Source of the DNA: Leucosporidium creatinivorum
Lineage: Eukaryota > Basidiomycota > Microbotryomycetes > Leucosporidiales > Leucosporidiaceae
Reading direction: 5' to 3'
DNA length: 64,000 nucleotides
NCBI GenBank assembly: GCA_001600635.1
Contig: BCKL01000014.1
Coordinates: 262,202 to 326,201, forward strand
Position numbers and translations under genes: made by a program. Under the pieces are notes generated by a model. That model was not told the origin of the DNA. It saw only the letters and a list, made by a program, of their open reading frames with translations, and did not search any database. This document shows, piece by piece, positions 32,400-43,633 of this stretch (position 1 is its first letter; every line of letters starts with the position of its first letter).

Positions 32400-32942
32400 G
32401 AAAGCCGAACCCGAAACGCCGACGGTCGCGTGTTGCAAACCAACGAGACCCTCGAGCTCGCAGCCCTCCTTGACCTTCTGAGCAAGTGCGTCGAGGTGGT
32501 TGTTGCACTGCCAGGCCATGTAGAGGTCAGCTCGACGTGTTCGGCGCTCATTTCAGCGAAGAGAGACTTACGGGATTTCCTTCCCACCACACGGCGCTGA
32601 TCCCAATCTGAGGCTTGGACATGTCTTCGTGTTTCATTCCGCTGGCGTAGAGCATGGCTCGAGCTCCACCTGGACACAGGGACGGCGACGACGACGAGAG
32701 GAAGTGGGAGAGGTGGGGAGAGTATCGGCAAGGTCAGCGGAGCTCAGCGACGACACGGGGGAGCACGGACATACCCATGGCTACATTCTGAGTGAGCAGG
32801 CGCGAGTACTTGTTCAATACGGGGCCCTCGCCAGTGGAGGAGGAGCGGGGAACGGGGTGACTTTGGAGGGGCGAAAGGGAGATCAGCGAGCTGTACAAGA
32901 GCAGGGGCGCAGATTCGAAGAGCCTACATATCGACAGACATG
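32400..32942 (-). pseudogene. Truncated 5' copy of an ILV3/IlvD-type dehydratase
   Basis: Four exons code for the first part of a dihydroxy-acid dehydratase: MSVDIHPVPRSSSTGEG, then VLNKYSRLLTQNVAMG, GARAMLYASGMKHEDMSKPQ, IGISAVWWEGNP, CNNHLDALAQKVKEGCELEG and LVGLQHATVGVS. These match the conserved N-terminus of the family (LNKYSR, GISSVWWEGNPCN, GVSDGIS). The three introns have normal signals, so this is a genomic copy and not a processed one. The match stops where GVSDGISMGT is expected; an in-frame stop follows within about 12 codons, and no later ILV3 block exists on this strand. About 95 of some 600 residues are present. No complete ILV3 lies in the window. Confidence 0.75.
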
Positions 32943-34152
32943 ATCTTGTGTGCTCTGGCTACTAGGGTGAAGTGGGAGAGCAAGAGAGGCGCCTGAAGCC
33001 GTTTTAGCGGCTCCCCCCACTCCTTGACCGGGTGAGCGCCGCCGGCTCGGCTGAGGAGGGTTGGAAAGGGCGTAACCTACGAGCAGCTATTGGTCGAGCA
33101 AGGCTACGCGAGAACTGAGTCGTTTGATGCAGCTGTTCAAGAGCAGGAGCGAGAACGAGATGAGGATCTCAAATCGACTCGCTCCCTTCTCTCCTCGGTG
33201 CTCGCTCCTCTCCCTCACCGCTCCTTGCGAGTTGCATTGGAGGCTGAAGGCGAGGCGTGGCGAGGTGACACAGTTTCTGTAGCTGAGTGAAGCAAGAGGG
33301 CTCGATCGCTCGGCTGTCGCTGTACCCCTCGACGTCGCCTCGAGGCGCTGCGAGAGTTCGGCGCTGGCGATGCGCCTCAGTCCTAGCAACGCTGTTGAAT
33401 CGGGTCTACGGGAAGTGGGGCTTCCTGACACCTAAATCATACGCGCGCAGACACTTCCGCAGAGGTCTGCCTCGCGTCAAACCACCTTGAAAAGCTCATC
33501 CGCCGTCATCGCCGAACTCAGCATGTACAGCGAAGGTGAGCCCAGAATCACGGCTGATCAAGCCAAGATGTATTACTGGCACTGTAAGGAAGCCTCGGCT
33601 GTTTTTGATGCTCTTTCAATCCTTCAGTGCACCTATTCAAGATCGAACCTCGAGCGCCGAGCCGAATCCGCCTTCGCTCGCTCTGCTGTCGGTCACGGTC
33701 ACCCCACTCTCTTGATGAGAGCAGTGAATCTGGACAAGCTGTTGCTGAAGCTCCGTCTCGCAGAATGAGCTGCAGAAACAGCTGCCGACTCGCCCTTTCG
33801 CGAGCGCCGTAAAAGGGTCTATCGCTCGCCGAAAAGCTACAGATCTGAAATGAACCGAGCTATTATGTGCTTAGGATGATTTGTATAGAGCCCGATACCA
33901 CCCTACACAAGAGGCCCCTGCTCACTGCCCCCTTCGACGGCGCGCTCGAGCGCTCGCTCTCCTCCTTTACCTTTCTCCCCATTCTCCTCGCTTCTCATCT
34001 CGCCGTCTTTCGACCAGAGGCCAGCACACCGTACATAAGGACCCGCTTCGACCCACAGCCCTACGCATACCCACCTACAGCAGGAGGACTTCAACACACC
34101 CTAGCGCGCTCGACCTTCTTCTCTCTCCCTCGCCAACAGCACACTTTAAAGG
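32943..34152. other. 1.2 kb region with possible exon-like frames but no secure gene
   Basis: Separates the ILV3 fragment from the chitin deacetylase gene. On the plus strand a frame near 33064-33270 reads VTYEQLLVEQGYARTESFD followed by a charged helical stretch, and a second near 33450-33760 reads NHLEKLIRRHRRTQHVQR. Codon choice looks coding in both, but I found no in-frame ATG or acceptable splicing to join them, so they may be remains of a gene. The word TCGGCG or its complement recurs near 33036, 33194, 33358, 33510, 33654 and 33804. The right part is the deacetylase promoter. Confidence 0.35.
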
Positions 34153-36225
34153 ATGCTCGCCAAGTCGCTCTTGGTCGCTACGGCGGCTCTTACGCTGTCA
34201 TCAACGGCTGTAGCTCACATGCAGCCCGTCCCTACCGCTCACCTTGTCGCCCGTCAAGCCGTTACGAGCGTGACCTCTTCCACTCGTCGCGCTGCTTCCA
34301 AGGCATCGTCCGCTGCCACCTCGGCTGCTGCTGCTGCTACTACTCCCGCTGCCGTCTCTGGCAAGCTCACTCAATCCCCTGTGGCCTCGCTGTACGTCTC
34401 TCACCTGGTGGCGACTTTGTTTGCCTGTGTCAGGGCCCTCTGCGAGGAGACGCGTGCGTCGGTCGATGTGTGCGTGAGCTCACCACCCTTTTTCTCGTTC
34501 GTTTCATGCAGGAGCAAGATTGGCACGGCTACCACCGCTGAGCCTACTCAACCTCTGCCTACCACCTTCGCCGCTGGAGCCACCCCTCCCGTCTCGGGCG
34601 CCCCTGCTCTCCCTGCCAGTGAGTTCACCGCTCGGTCGCGCTTTTCGAGAACTGCGCGGGGCAACCCTCGCGCCAGAAGCTACTTAGAAGCCAACAGCTA
34701 GCTGACCATCTTCCTTCTTGTTCTGCACAACCACAGTCAACACCCTCAACCCCGCCTTGTACCCTGCGCTCGATGTTGTTCCTCCCATCGACTCGGACCT
34801 CATGAAGGAGTGGATCGCCGAGGCCAAGCTCGACACTGTGCCCGACATCCCTATTAACGGAGAGAACGGATGCTCCAACACCACGGCCAACGCCAAGGCT
34901 GTTACTGATGGTACTTCGGACGGCAACTGTGAGTTTCGTTTCCCCTTGGTCGTCGCGCGCCGAGCCGAAGCGGACAGGCCGTTTGATTCGAGAAAGGCGA
35001 CCTGTGCTGATTCTCTTGGCTTGCCTTGCGTAGGCTGGTGGACCTGCGGAGGATGGTGAGTACGAATGAACCGCACTGCTGTAGTGCGATGGCTGACCTC
35101 TTCTCACCCAGCACTCGCGCGACTGATATCTCGTTCTGCCCTACCAAGGCCGACTTTGGTCTTTCCTTCGGTGCGCTACGCCCCTCGCTCGCTATCACCT
35201 ACATAGCTGACCCGCTCAACTCCTACAGACGATGGACCTTCCCCCTACACTCCTCGCCTTCTCAACCTCCTCGCCGCTCAGGACATCCAGGCCACCTTCT
35301 TCATCGTCGGATCGCGCGCCATCTCGCGCCCCGAGATGGTCCAGACCGAGTACATGCTTGGACACCAGCTTTCGGTCCACACCTGGGCTCACAGCCCTCT
35401 CACCACCCTCTCGAACGAGGAGATTGTCGCCGAGCTCGCCTGGACTCGCAAGGTCCTGAAGGACATCACCGGTGTCACTCCCAACGTGAGCTGAGCTTGC
35501 GACGGGTAGCTCGGGAAGCGCTCGCTGACCTCGCATGCCTTGCAGACCATGCGCCCCCCTTACGGAGATATCGATGACCGAGTTCGCGCCATCTCGCTCA
35601 ACCTTGGCCTTCGCCCCGTCATCTGGACCACCTACAACGAGCAGGAGTTCGACACCGAGGACTGGAAGCTCGGCGCCGGCACGGTCAACGCTACCACCGC
35701 CTACAACAACATTGAGCGATTCATGAACCTCGGCGCCACCGAGATGTCGACTGGTTTCATCGTCCTCGAGCACGACCTCTACCAGCAGTCGGTCGACCTC
35801 GCCGTCAGCTACATCCTCCCCCAGGCCATCAACGACGGCAAGCTCAAGCTCCTCCCCGTGAACGAGTGCCTCGGCGAGTCCAAGGCCAACGCCTGTAAGT
35901 TGACTTAGCGTCTTGAGCTCGACAGAAACCTCCTGACCCTCGTTTGCTACCTATAGACATCGAGACGAGCGACAACAAGACCGCCGTCACTCAGACCACC
36001 GCTACCGTCCCCGGAGCTTCGGGCACTGGCTTCGTCCCCTTCGCCGCCTCCACCGGAGGTGCCAGCTCCGATAACTCGGGCAGTGGATCCTCCAACGGCG
36101 GATCGTCCAGCTCCGGCTCCAAGGGAGCCTCCTCGACCAGCGCACCCTCCTCGAACGCCGAGAGGCTCGTCGTCGGCTGTCTCGCCGCTGCGCTCATCGG
36201 TGGAGCTGCCCTCGTCTTGGCGTAA
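34153..36225 (+). CDS. Chitin deacetylase, GPI-anchored
   Basis: Removes acetyl groups from chitin to make chitosan in the cell wall; metal-dependent polysaccharide deacetylase (NodB-type). The N-terminus MLAKSLLVATAALTLSSTAVA is a clear signal peptide, followed by a Ser/Thr/Ala-rich region. The catalytic domain has SFDDGPSPYT (motif 1 with the metal Asp), HTWAHSPLTTLS (metal His pair) and MRPPYGDIDDR (motif 3). A Gly/Ser-rich linker follows, and the hydrophobic tail LVVGCLAAALIGGAALVLA fits a GPI-anchor signal. Exons join so that NCWWTCGGCTRATD is coded partly by a 22-nt exon (35034-35055). About seven introns; one donor is GTGCGC. The stop is a TAA at 36223-36225. Confidence 0.93.
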
Positions 36226-36687
36226 TCATGGCTTCGATTAGCCCCCGCTGATTTATCTAGCTGCACCCCCACGCCGCGCTTGCATATAGAGGAGAGAGTT
36301 GTTGAGGAGAGGGAGTTCGGCGGTAGCAGGAGAGGAGGAGGAGGAATTGACACTTTTATTGCTTGGAGATGGATCAGAGATCCTCCGTCCGTTCGTTTCT
36401 CTCCATCGTCTGTAGCGAAGCGAACTTCCTAACGAGAAACACAAGAAATGAGGGATGTCCCCCGCTTGTCGTTCGCGCAGGCTTGGTCTCCAACGCTCGT
36501 CTTCTCGTCTCGCTTCTTGCACCGCCCAGTTCCTTACAGCTCCCGGAGAGCTCAACTGCAACCCTCTTCTACCAGCTACAACTTCCCACCTGCCTTCCAT
36601 CGCCCTGCGGCTGCCAGCGCAGCTTGTCCGTCCCTCCAGCGTCTCCGAGCAGGCTCGAGCTAGCCCATATAGGCGAGGGAAGCAGAG
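36226..36687. promoter_or_regulatory. Intergenic before the Sel1-repeat gene
   Basis: About 460 bp between two plus-strand genes. It holds the 3' flank of the deacetylase gene and the promoter and leader of the next. No further features were seen. Confidence 0.5.
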
Positions 36688-39600
36688 ATGAGCACGTACG
36701 CTGCACCAACACCACGGCCACCACGTCAATTCCCAGCAGGATCCAACAGCTCGTCCTATGCACAACTCTCTCCCCTCGACGCACTACTCGCCCAGGCGCC
36801 CTCATTCGAGCAGCCTTCCACCAGCAACCGGACCGACCGAGGACAGCGGGATAAGGAGAACGAGGACAATTGGATCGACTTTAGGCGGAGCGAGGAGCAG
36901 GAAAGGCCTGCAGCGAGTGCAGAGGCGCGACCTTTAGCTGGCGACGCGAAGAAGGCGCGTGCGCTGCTTCGTCAGCCAGATGCAGAATGGCAGACTCAAG
37001 CGTGGGGAGACGGTCGAATGGGATCGTACGAGGATATACCTGCCGTTGCAGCTCGCGGTGGAGTACCAGGAGGCCCAGCAAGAGGACCTTCGGCGGCGGG
37101 GACTCACGCATCCCAAGGCTCGTCGTCGACCTTCGACACCACTACCTCAAGAGCTGCAGAAGGGTGGACGACCGAGGATGGAGATGCGAGTCCCGTGCTA
37201 CCCTCTTTCCCCGCCAATCGCTCGGGCTCGGCCCAATCTCAGAACCCCTCGCTCACCGCCGTCGCTGGAGCTGGAGGGAATGGAGGAGGACTGGAACGGT
37301 GGAACTCGACGCGGCGGTATATGGCGCAGCTGGACCCAGATGACGAGACGGAGTCGCTTGCGGATGGAGGAGATCGAGCGACTTGGGCATCAGACCCGAG
37401 AGACTCGGTCGTTTCGGCGCAGTCGAGGCCGGGGACAGCAGGGCGCGAGGGAGTACCTACGCAGAATACTATGAGCTCTATGACGGTGGAGAGTGCAAAT
37501 GGGGATCCTTTCCACTACTCGGCGAGTTCTCTGCAGGCTTCATTTCGGCGCTGAGCTGACCCGAGCCTTCCCTTCAGGCCTACGAGGGACTTCCGTCGCC
37601 ATCAAACGAAGGCTTCCGACCAGACTCGACTGCCTCCCTTCCTCGTCGACCACCCACCATCAGTCCTCCCCTCCCCTCCGTCTCCCAAGCGCCCTCGTCG
37701 TCCGTCTCCTCCAACCCCGTCGTTCGCATCGGCCCTCCTTCCCCGACGACCGAAGAGTTCCTGTCCAACCCCCACGACTCTCAACACTGGCACGACCAAG
37801 TCGCATCTCCTCCCCCGACCTCCCAAACCTTCGCTCCTCGACACTCCCCAGCACCCGCCTCCCCACCGCCGAATCCACCGCCAGCGGTGGCTACAGTTCC
37901 CGCTGGTCGAGTCCCCTCGCAAGTGGCGCCCAAGAACTTTTCTCGGCCCTTCATGGCGCCTCGGGAGCCTTCGGCGCGCAACGCACGCTCCGATTCGGTC
38001 GACTCGCTCGAGGGGCGGACCCAGCAGAGCAGCCTCGGGCACGGCAGCAGCTTGGGTCACTCGAGCAGCATCGGTCATTCGAGCAGCGTCGGCCACTCGA
38101 GTCAAGGTGGTCACTCGATGTCGAGCTCGTGGGAGGAGAGGCAGCAGTTTGGATGGAGGCGGCAGGAAGCTGAACGGCAGAGGGCTACCGCCGCAGTCTC
38201 GGCTAGTAGAAGCGGTCAGATGGAGGAGCTGAGGGAGGAGCGCGAGTACGATCGTGCGGAGGAGCGACCAGTCGGCCGAGTCATGACCTCGCCGGCGCCT
38301 TTCGCCAACTACGCTCCACTCCCGAGATCGCCTCCAGTCCAGGAAACGGCCATCTACCCCTCGCCCAATCCTCCTCCACCATCCCCTCCTCATCCTGACG
38401 AAGCTACCAGCGCTTCCCGGAAACCTCCACCTCTCGAAAGAGCCACCTCCGGCTATGGTCCTCCTCAACGCGTCTCGACACCACCCCTCGAATCGCGTCT
38501 ATCCAACCCTCGCGCTCCTCCTCCAACACCGCCCGTCTCCTCCTTTTCCGCGACTGCCCGCGACTTCCCTCTCGACGAGCGACGGCAACACACCAGCGAT
38601 GGACCGGAGGTCAGCCCTCGCCAGCGCAACGTCCTTCGAAAGCCTCGGCCCGAGCATCGCCAAGCTCCTCCTACACCACCTGCGATATCTCCCAGCGCCT
38701 TCTCCGCCTCTCCACCCTCCGAGCACCTCGGTCCATGGTCTCGCTTCCGCTCCAAGTCGAAGAGCTCGGGCAGCAAGACCCCTCGAGGTTTCGACGACTC
38801 GGCCGACCAGCGCTTCTCTGGCGCCACCGCAACTACCACCTACTCGCAAGACTCCTCCACTCCGACAATCACATTCCAGCCTCCTGTCCGCCCCGTCGGA
38901 GACCTCAACGAGCTCGCTGAGCGCGCACGGGAGCTCGGCGAGCAGCGGCGCCGCTGGGATCAAATGAATCTCAAGCCTTCGGTCGCTAAGAGCGCACAGG
39001 CGGGATTCGTTCACGCAGGCGAGTCCAATGTCGAGCCGGGCTGGCTTGCCGCTCAGGCGCAGGCGGAAGGCGACTTGGAGATGCTCGGCGCGCCGTCGAC
39101 GATGCCGCTACCGATGCGGAGGACGGTCTCGGATCAAGGTCCTCAACGCTTCGAGGAGGAGGGGGACGGTCAGGGATCTCGTGCTCCCTCGCTCTACAGC
39201 AAGTACTCCTTCTACTCCCTCCCCGCCTCCAATCCCGCCTCGAGGCAAGTCTCGCCGGCGCCGAGCCCTGGCATTGCCGACAACAATCGCTTCGCCTATC
39301 AGCAGTCGAAATCGATGGGATCAATCAGTAGCTCGCAGTCGACGGGTACGCTGCAGAAAGCCAAGGCGGGCCTTAAGACGCCTCCTCAGCGGACGCCTTC
39401 AGGCAAGCGACCCGAACCCGAGTCGCCCGAGGATTTCCTTCGTGAGTCGCTATAGGGTCTCGAGCGCTCTGTACAAATTCCTGACCCTCTCCGTGATCCC
39501 GCAGAACTCGGCATCGAATACCACGAGAACGGCGAGCTGCAACGAGCGGCGTACTGCTTCGAACGGAGCGCGAGGATGAACGGCGGCTGTGGAGCAGGCA

Positions 39601-40288
39601 TGCTGATGTATGGGTGAATGATGTCTATCGCTCACTTCCCTCTCCCTATTACTGATGCAATGCCTCCTCAGCTTGACGCTTCAACACGGCTGGGTTGGTT
39701 CTCGCTCGCCTCTCGATCCCGCCGAGCGTCGCTAACATCCCCTTTCGCTCACAGGGCTGCCAAACTAACGCTCCTCTCGGATTCCGCTACCTCCAAAGCG
39801 CCGCCGAGTCTGTCGTGGAGGACCTAGACCGAGTCGTAGCAGGCGGTCGGGAGCTCTCAAACGACGAGCGGAGCACCAAGGCCGCGCAGAACGAGCTGGT
39901 CCTCGCGCTGCACGAGATTGGGCAGTCCTTCCGACTGGGCTTTGGAGTCCAGAAGGACAAGAAGATGGTGAGTCGTGTCTTCGACGGGGATCCGAGGTCC
40001 TGCTCGGCGCTGACTTCTCTACTCGCAGGCCGTCGCCTATTTCACCCTCAGCGCGGATCTCGGAGATGTTGACGCCCAAACCGACCTCGCTTTCTGCTAC
40101 GCCAACGGCAAAGGCTGCAAGAAGGACCTTAAGCTGTCAGCAAAGGCGAGTTGCCTTCCTGTGCGCCGAGCCTCTCTTCCACGCTTCGAGCTTACCTCGA
40201 TCTCTTTTCGCAGTACTATCGTATGGCTATGGCGCAGGGATCCAATAGCTTCGGTCTCTCTTGGGTGTACAAGGACAAGTACATGTGA
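36688..40288 (+). CDS. Sel1-repeat protein, Dsf2/Nif1-like
   Basis: A long protein with a disordered N-terminal 800-900 residues and C-terminal Sel1-like helical repeats. The start is MSTYAAPTPRPPRQFPAG. The disordered part is rich in Ser, Pro, Arg and Gln. It contains a small internal repeat of GHSSSx units (38038-38118) and many SP and PxxP sites. After an intron near 39450 come LGIEYHENGELQRAAYCFERSA, then GCQTNAPLGFRYLQSAAES, GQSFRLGFGVQKDKKMAVAYF and ADLGDVDAQTDLAFCYANGKG, which are Sel1 units. It ends SFGLSWVYKDKYM with a TGA at 40286-40288. The architecture fits budding-yeast Dsf2 and fission-yeast Nif1, a Nim1-kinase partner; the function here is inferred from that only. About five introns, all but one in the repeat part. 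Confidence 0.8.
38038..38118 (+). repeat. In-frame 18-bp repeats coding GHSSSx units
   Basis: Four to five imperfect copies of an 18-bp unit code for GHGSSL, GHSSSI, GHSSSV, GHSSQG and GHS inside the disordered part of the Sel1-repeat protein. This is local slippage-type expansion in a coding exon. Confidence 0.7.
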
Positions 40289-40729
40289 TAGGTCGGACGA
40301 GGGAGTGCGCTTTTGAGGTTGTCGTTGGCAGGCTTGAAAGTTGGAGGGCGTTCGAAGCCGTCGTTCGAAAGACTTGTTTGTTCGTATCTCATTTGCAGTT
40401 CGCTGATGATCTGCAAGATGCTCGTACTCGAACCGTCGTAGAGCTTTGGGCGAAGGAGGAGAGCTCGAGAGCTGGCGCCGAGACCGAGCGCAGCGTTAAG
40501 TGAAGTGCACTCGGGTCGAGACGAGTAGTCCATTCTATCGCGCTGCATTGGACGCCTTGAAAGAGCATCTCGACTCGCTTTCGGACTTCGACTCTCGGCG
40601 CGAAGTCGCAGGGGGCCTCCAGAAGTAGAGATAAAGAACGGTGGAGAGAGTTACATAAGACAAACGGGAGCAGCGGATCGCCCCACCAGACGACCTGCGT
40701 CCCTTTACTACGAAACAAACTTGCAACAT
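40289..40729. other. Convergent intergenic between Sel1-repeat gene and IMPDH fragment
   Basis: About 440 bp holding the 3' end of the Sel1-repeat gene and the 3' flank of the IMP dehydrogenase fragment. No frame of interest was seen. Confidence 0.5.
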
Positions 40730-41165
40730 CTAAGAGAACAGGCGCTTCTCGAACCTGAGGGAGGAAGAGGGAGCGAGTCAGCTTCTGAGGCTCTCGAGGG
40801 CTCGGCTGCAGTCGAATGATAAAACGTACGAGTGGAGACCGTGGACTCCTCCCTCAATCTGTGCGCTGGCGGTACGGAGCTCGAACCGGAGCTCGCCCGA
40901 GTAGGCCCAGTCCTGCATCTCGGCGATGGAGCGGTTCCCATATCTTGGAGCGAGTGCTGTGGGAGCGGGATCGGAAGGTCAGCGATCAGAAGTGAGAGTA
41001 CGAGACCCAAGCGAGAAGACGAACCTGGAGTCCAGCGTAAAGGTAGGGGATGAACTTGCGGAGGGATCCCTTGTCGGGGACGGCTCCAGCGACGCCCTGA
41101 GCGACACGGACGGCGTCACCCTCGGAGAAGTACCTCGAGGTGGCGGCGTTGTCGACATCGTCGGC
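40730..41165 (-). pseudogene. 3' fragment of IMP dehydrogenase, frameshifted
   Basis: Reads [20 protein letters not shown], then [15 protein letters not shown] and IPYLYAGLQ, an intron, HSLQDMG, and at the end FEKRLFS followed by TAG (40730-40732). This is the last ~100 residues of the adjacent IMP dehydrogenase. In the exon after GLQ one base is missing relative to the intact gene (ATGGGAACCGCTCC against ATGGGTGTTCGCTCC), which shifts the frame. The copy also has an intron between HS and FEKRLFS that the intact gene lacks. Coding parts stay similar while intron sequences have diverged, so the copy is not recent. Homology ends near 41165; no upstream part is present. Confidence 0.8.
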
Positions 41166-41368
41166 GGTCGGAAAACGCACAAGAACTCGGTCACATGGGA
41201 TTACACCTCCTCGGAGGGAGAGGAGGAGCACAGTGAGGGGTGATTCGGAGTTGGCTGATTCGGAGTTGACTTCGCTCTTGCTTAGGCGTAGGAGAGAAAG
41301 ATAGGAAGAAATGTGACATGTAAAGTAGCGATGATACTGAGATAGTTACACAACACTAGGTGGCGCCC

Positions 41369-43633
41369 CTACGAGAACAGCCTCTTCTCGAAAGAATGTA
41401 AATTATGGACTCCACCTTCCAACTGAGCTGAAGCCGTCCTCAACTCGAAGCGCAACTCGCCCGAGAACGCACGCTCTTGCATCTCGGCGACGGAGCGAAC
41501 ACCCATATCTTGCAGAGAGTGCTGTGAACGGGAAACGTCAGCCACTGAGCGAAGAAGAAGACGGGGCAGCGACGACTGACTTGAAGGCCGGCAACTAGGT
41601 AAGGGACGAATTTCTTGAGGCTGCCCTTGTCTTGCACCGAGCCCGTAACGCCTTGAGCAACCCGAACGACGTCGCCTTCCGAGAAATATCTGGAAGTAGC
41701 GGCATTGTCGACCTCCTCCACCGAGGCGGGACCGTCGGAAACGGTGCCAGCTGCCATAGCATCGATCGAGCCCATACCGCGGTACTTCTTGAGCCTCTTG
41801 CCCTCGTTGTAGAAGAACTCTCCGGGCGACTCGGTGGTACCAGCGAGAAGACCTCCCATCATGACGGCCGAAGCGCCGAGGGCGAGGGCCTTGGCGATGT
41901 GACCAATGTTGGAGATTCCTCCGTCGGCGATGACGGGGACACCGAACTGGCGAGCGAACTCGGCGACAGCGAAGACGGCGGTTCCCTGGGGCCTTCCGAC
42001 GGCGGTGACCTCCTGGGTGATGCAGATGGAGCCGGAGCCCATGCCGACGCGAAGTCCATCGGCGCCAGCGACGATGAGAGCGGCGGCCTGCTCGCGGGTG
42101 ACGACGTTTCCAGCGATGACCTCGAGGTCGGGGAACTCGGACTTAATCCACTGGATCATCTCAATCTGGAAGGACGAGTTGCCCTGGGACGAATCGAGGA
42201 TAACGACGTCGAGGCCGGCCTCGACGAGGAGACGAAGACGGTCGCGGTCGGGGCCACGGGTTCCGATGGCGGCGGCGCAGACGAGCTGCTTCGAGTCGGC
42301 CTTCTTGGAAGCGAGGGGGTAGTCCTTGTTCTTGAGAAGGTCGGAGCGGGCGAGGAGAGCGACGAGGCGGCCCTCTCCGTCGATAATGGGGAGCTTGCCC
42401 TTCTTCGAGTCGCGGAGGATGGTGTTGGCCTGCTCGAGGGTAACGCCGAGGTTGGCGGTGACCACGTCGGTGGTCATGACGGTAGAGAGGGCGGCCGAGT
42501 TGGGGCGGAACTGAACGTCGCGGCCGGTGACAATACCGACGAGCTTCGAGTTGAGTTTGCCGTTCTCTATATGCCGTTTGCACGAGGGAGGAGAGCGAAG
42601 TCAGCACTTAATTCTGGCGAAAGCGAGGATTGCTCAAGGCGAGTTCGGCAGCTCCGAAGGAGATCATAGATGTCGTTAGACAGAGTTTTGTCCACATGGG
42701 GTAAATAAGTGATCAAACTAGATTCGGTAGAACGAAGGAAAATGTGTTGAATCATGTCGAAGGGGGCTGCCGAGCCGAGAGAAGGGGCGACGATGGACGC
42801 GAGGATTCGGCGAAGAGACTGACCGGTGATGGGGATACCGCAGAAGCCGAACTTGTCCTTGATGGCCCAGACATCAGCGACGGTGTTGGAGGGCGAGAGA
42901 ACCATAGGCTCGGTGATGAAGCCGTTCTCGAACCTGGACGGCGAGGGGAGGTGAGCAACGGCTTCGGAGATGAGTCGAGGGTGGGAAGGAAGCCTACTTC
43001 TTGACGGCGCGGACCATGGCAGCCTGCACAGCAGGGGGGAGGTTGTGGTGGATGACTCCCATACCTCCGTGAAGCTGCAGATTGGGTAAGATCGGCGCCG
43101 AGTCAGCATTAGGATTCGAGGCGAGCGGAGCTTGTCGACGGCCGTTCCAGCCTTTCGAATAGGGTTAACAAGCGCTGCTGAGGGAGAGAGAATCCACTAC
43201 AGATTCTATCCCTCTGCAGCGCGATACCACCCCCATTCCTCGCGCTTGTTTTCTCTCGCCCCCGCAAAAGAAAAAGCTTGAGACGCGCTGCGCAGATCCC
43301 CTGCTCCTCTACAGCACGTGCGCGAGCTCCGATGGACGCAGAAAAGAGTGTACTCACAGCCATGGCGATGGCCATCTCGGTCTCGGTGACGGTGTCCATG
43401 GGCGACGAGAGGAAGGGGGTCTTGAGCAACGTCTTCTTGGTTACGCGCGACTCGAGGGAGACCTCGTTGGCAGGGAAGTCGATGTGGCCAGGGAGGACGA
43501 GGAAGTCGTTGTAGGTCAATCCTCCGTGCTCCTGCGAGTCAACGAGGTTGCGAAGAGAAAGTCCATCGGCCTGCTTGTACGTCTTGAGGTGCTCCAAAGC
43601 CGAAGCGGCGGGGAGGAAGGAGGAGGTTGCCAT
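41369..43633 (-). CDS. IMD: Inosine-5'-monophosphate dehydrogenase
   Basis: Oxidises IMP to XMP, the rate-limiting step of guanine nucleotide synthesis, in the cytosol. It starts [20 protein letters not shown], then [16 protein letters not shown] and [15 protein letters not shown]-domain sequence follows ([40 protein letters not shown]), then the catalytic barrel: [31 protein letters not shown] with the catalytic Cys, [32 protein letters not shown], and the tail FEKRLFS. The ATG at 43631-43633 is chosen over one 75 nt upstream because it matches the family's short N-terminus. Five introns; the first (43075-43357) is 283 nt, long for this genome. A damaged copy of its 3' end lies directly downstream. 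Confidence 0.95.

Noticed and set aside
32940-33290. Plus-strand gene starting opposite the ILV3 fragment (MILCALATR...)
   Set aside because: Would need introns of 41 and 37 nt, shorter than any other here, and its ATG would overlap the minus-strand ATG.
41632-42669. 345-codon plus-strand open frame
   Set aside because: Antisense shadow of the IMP dehydrogenase catalytic exon.
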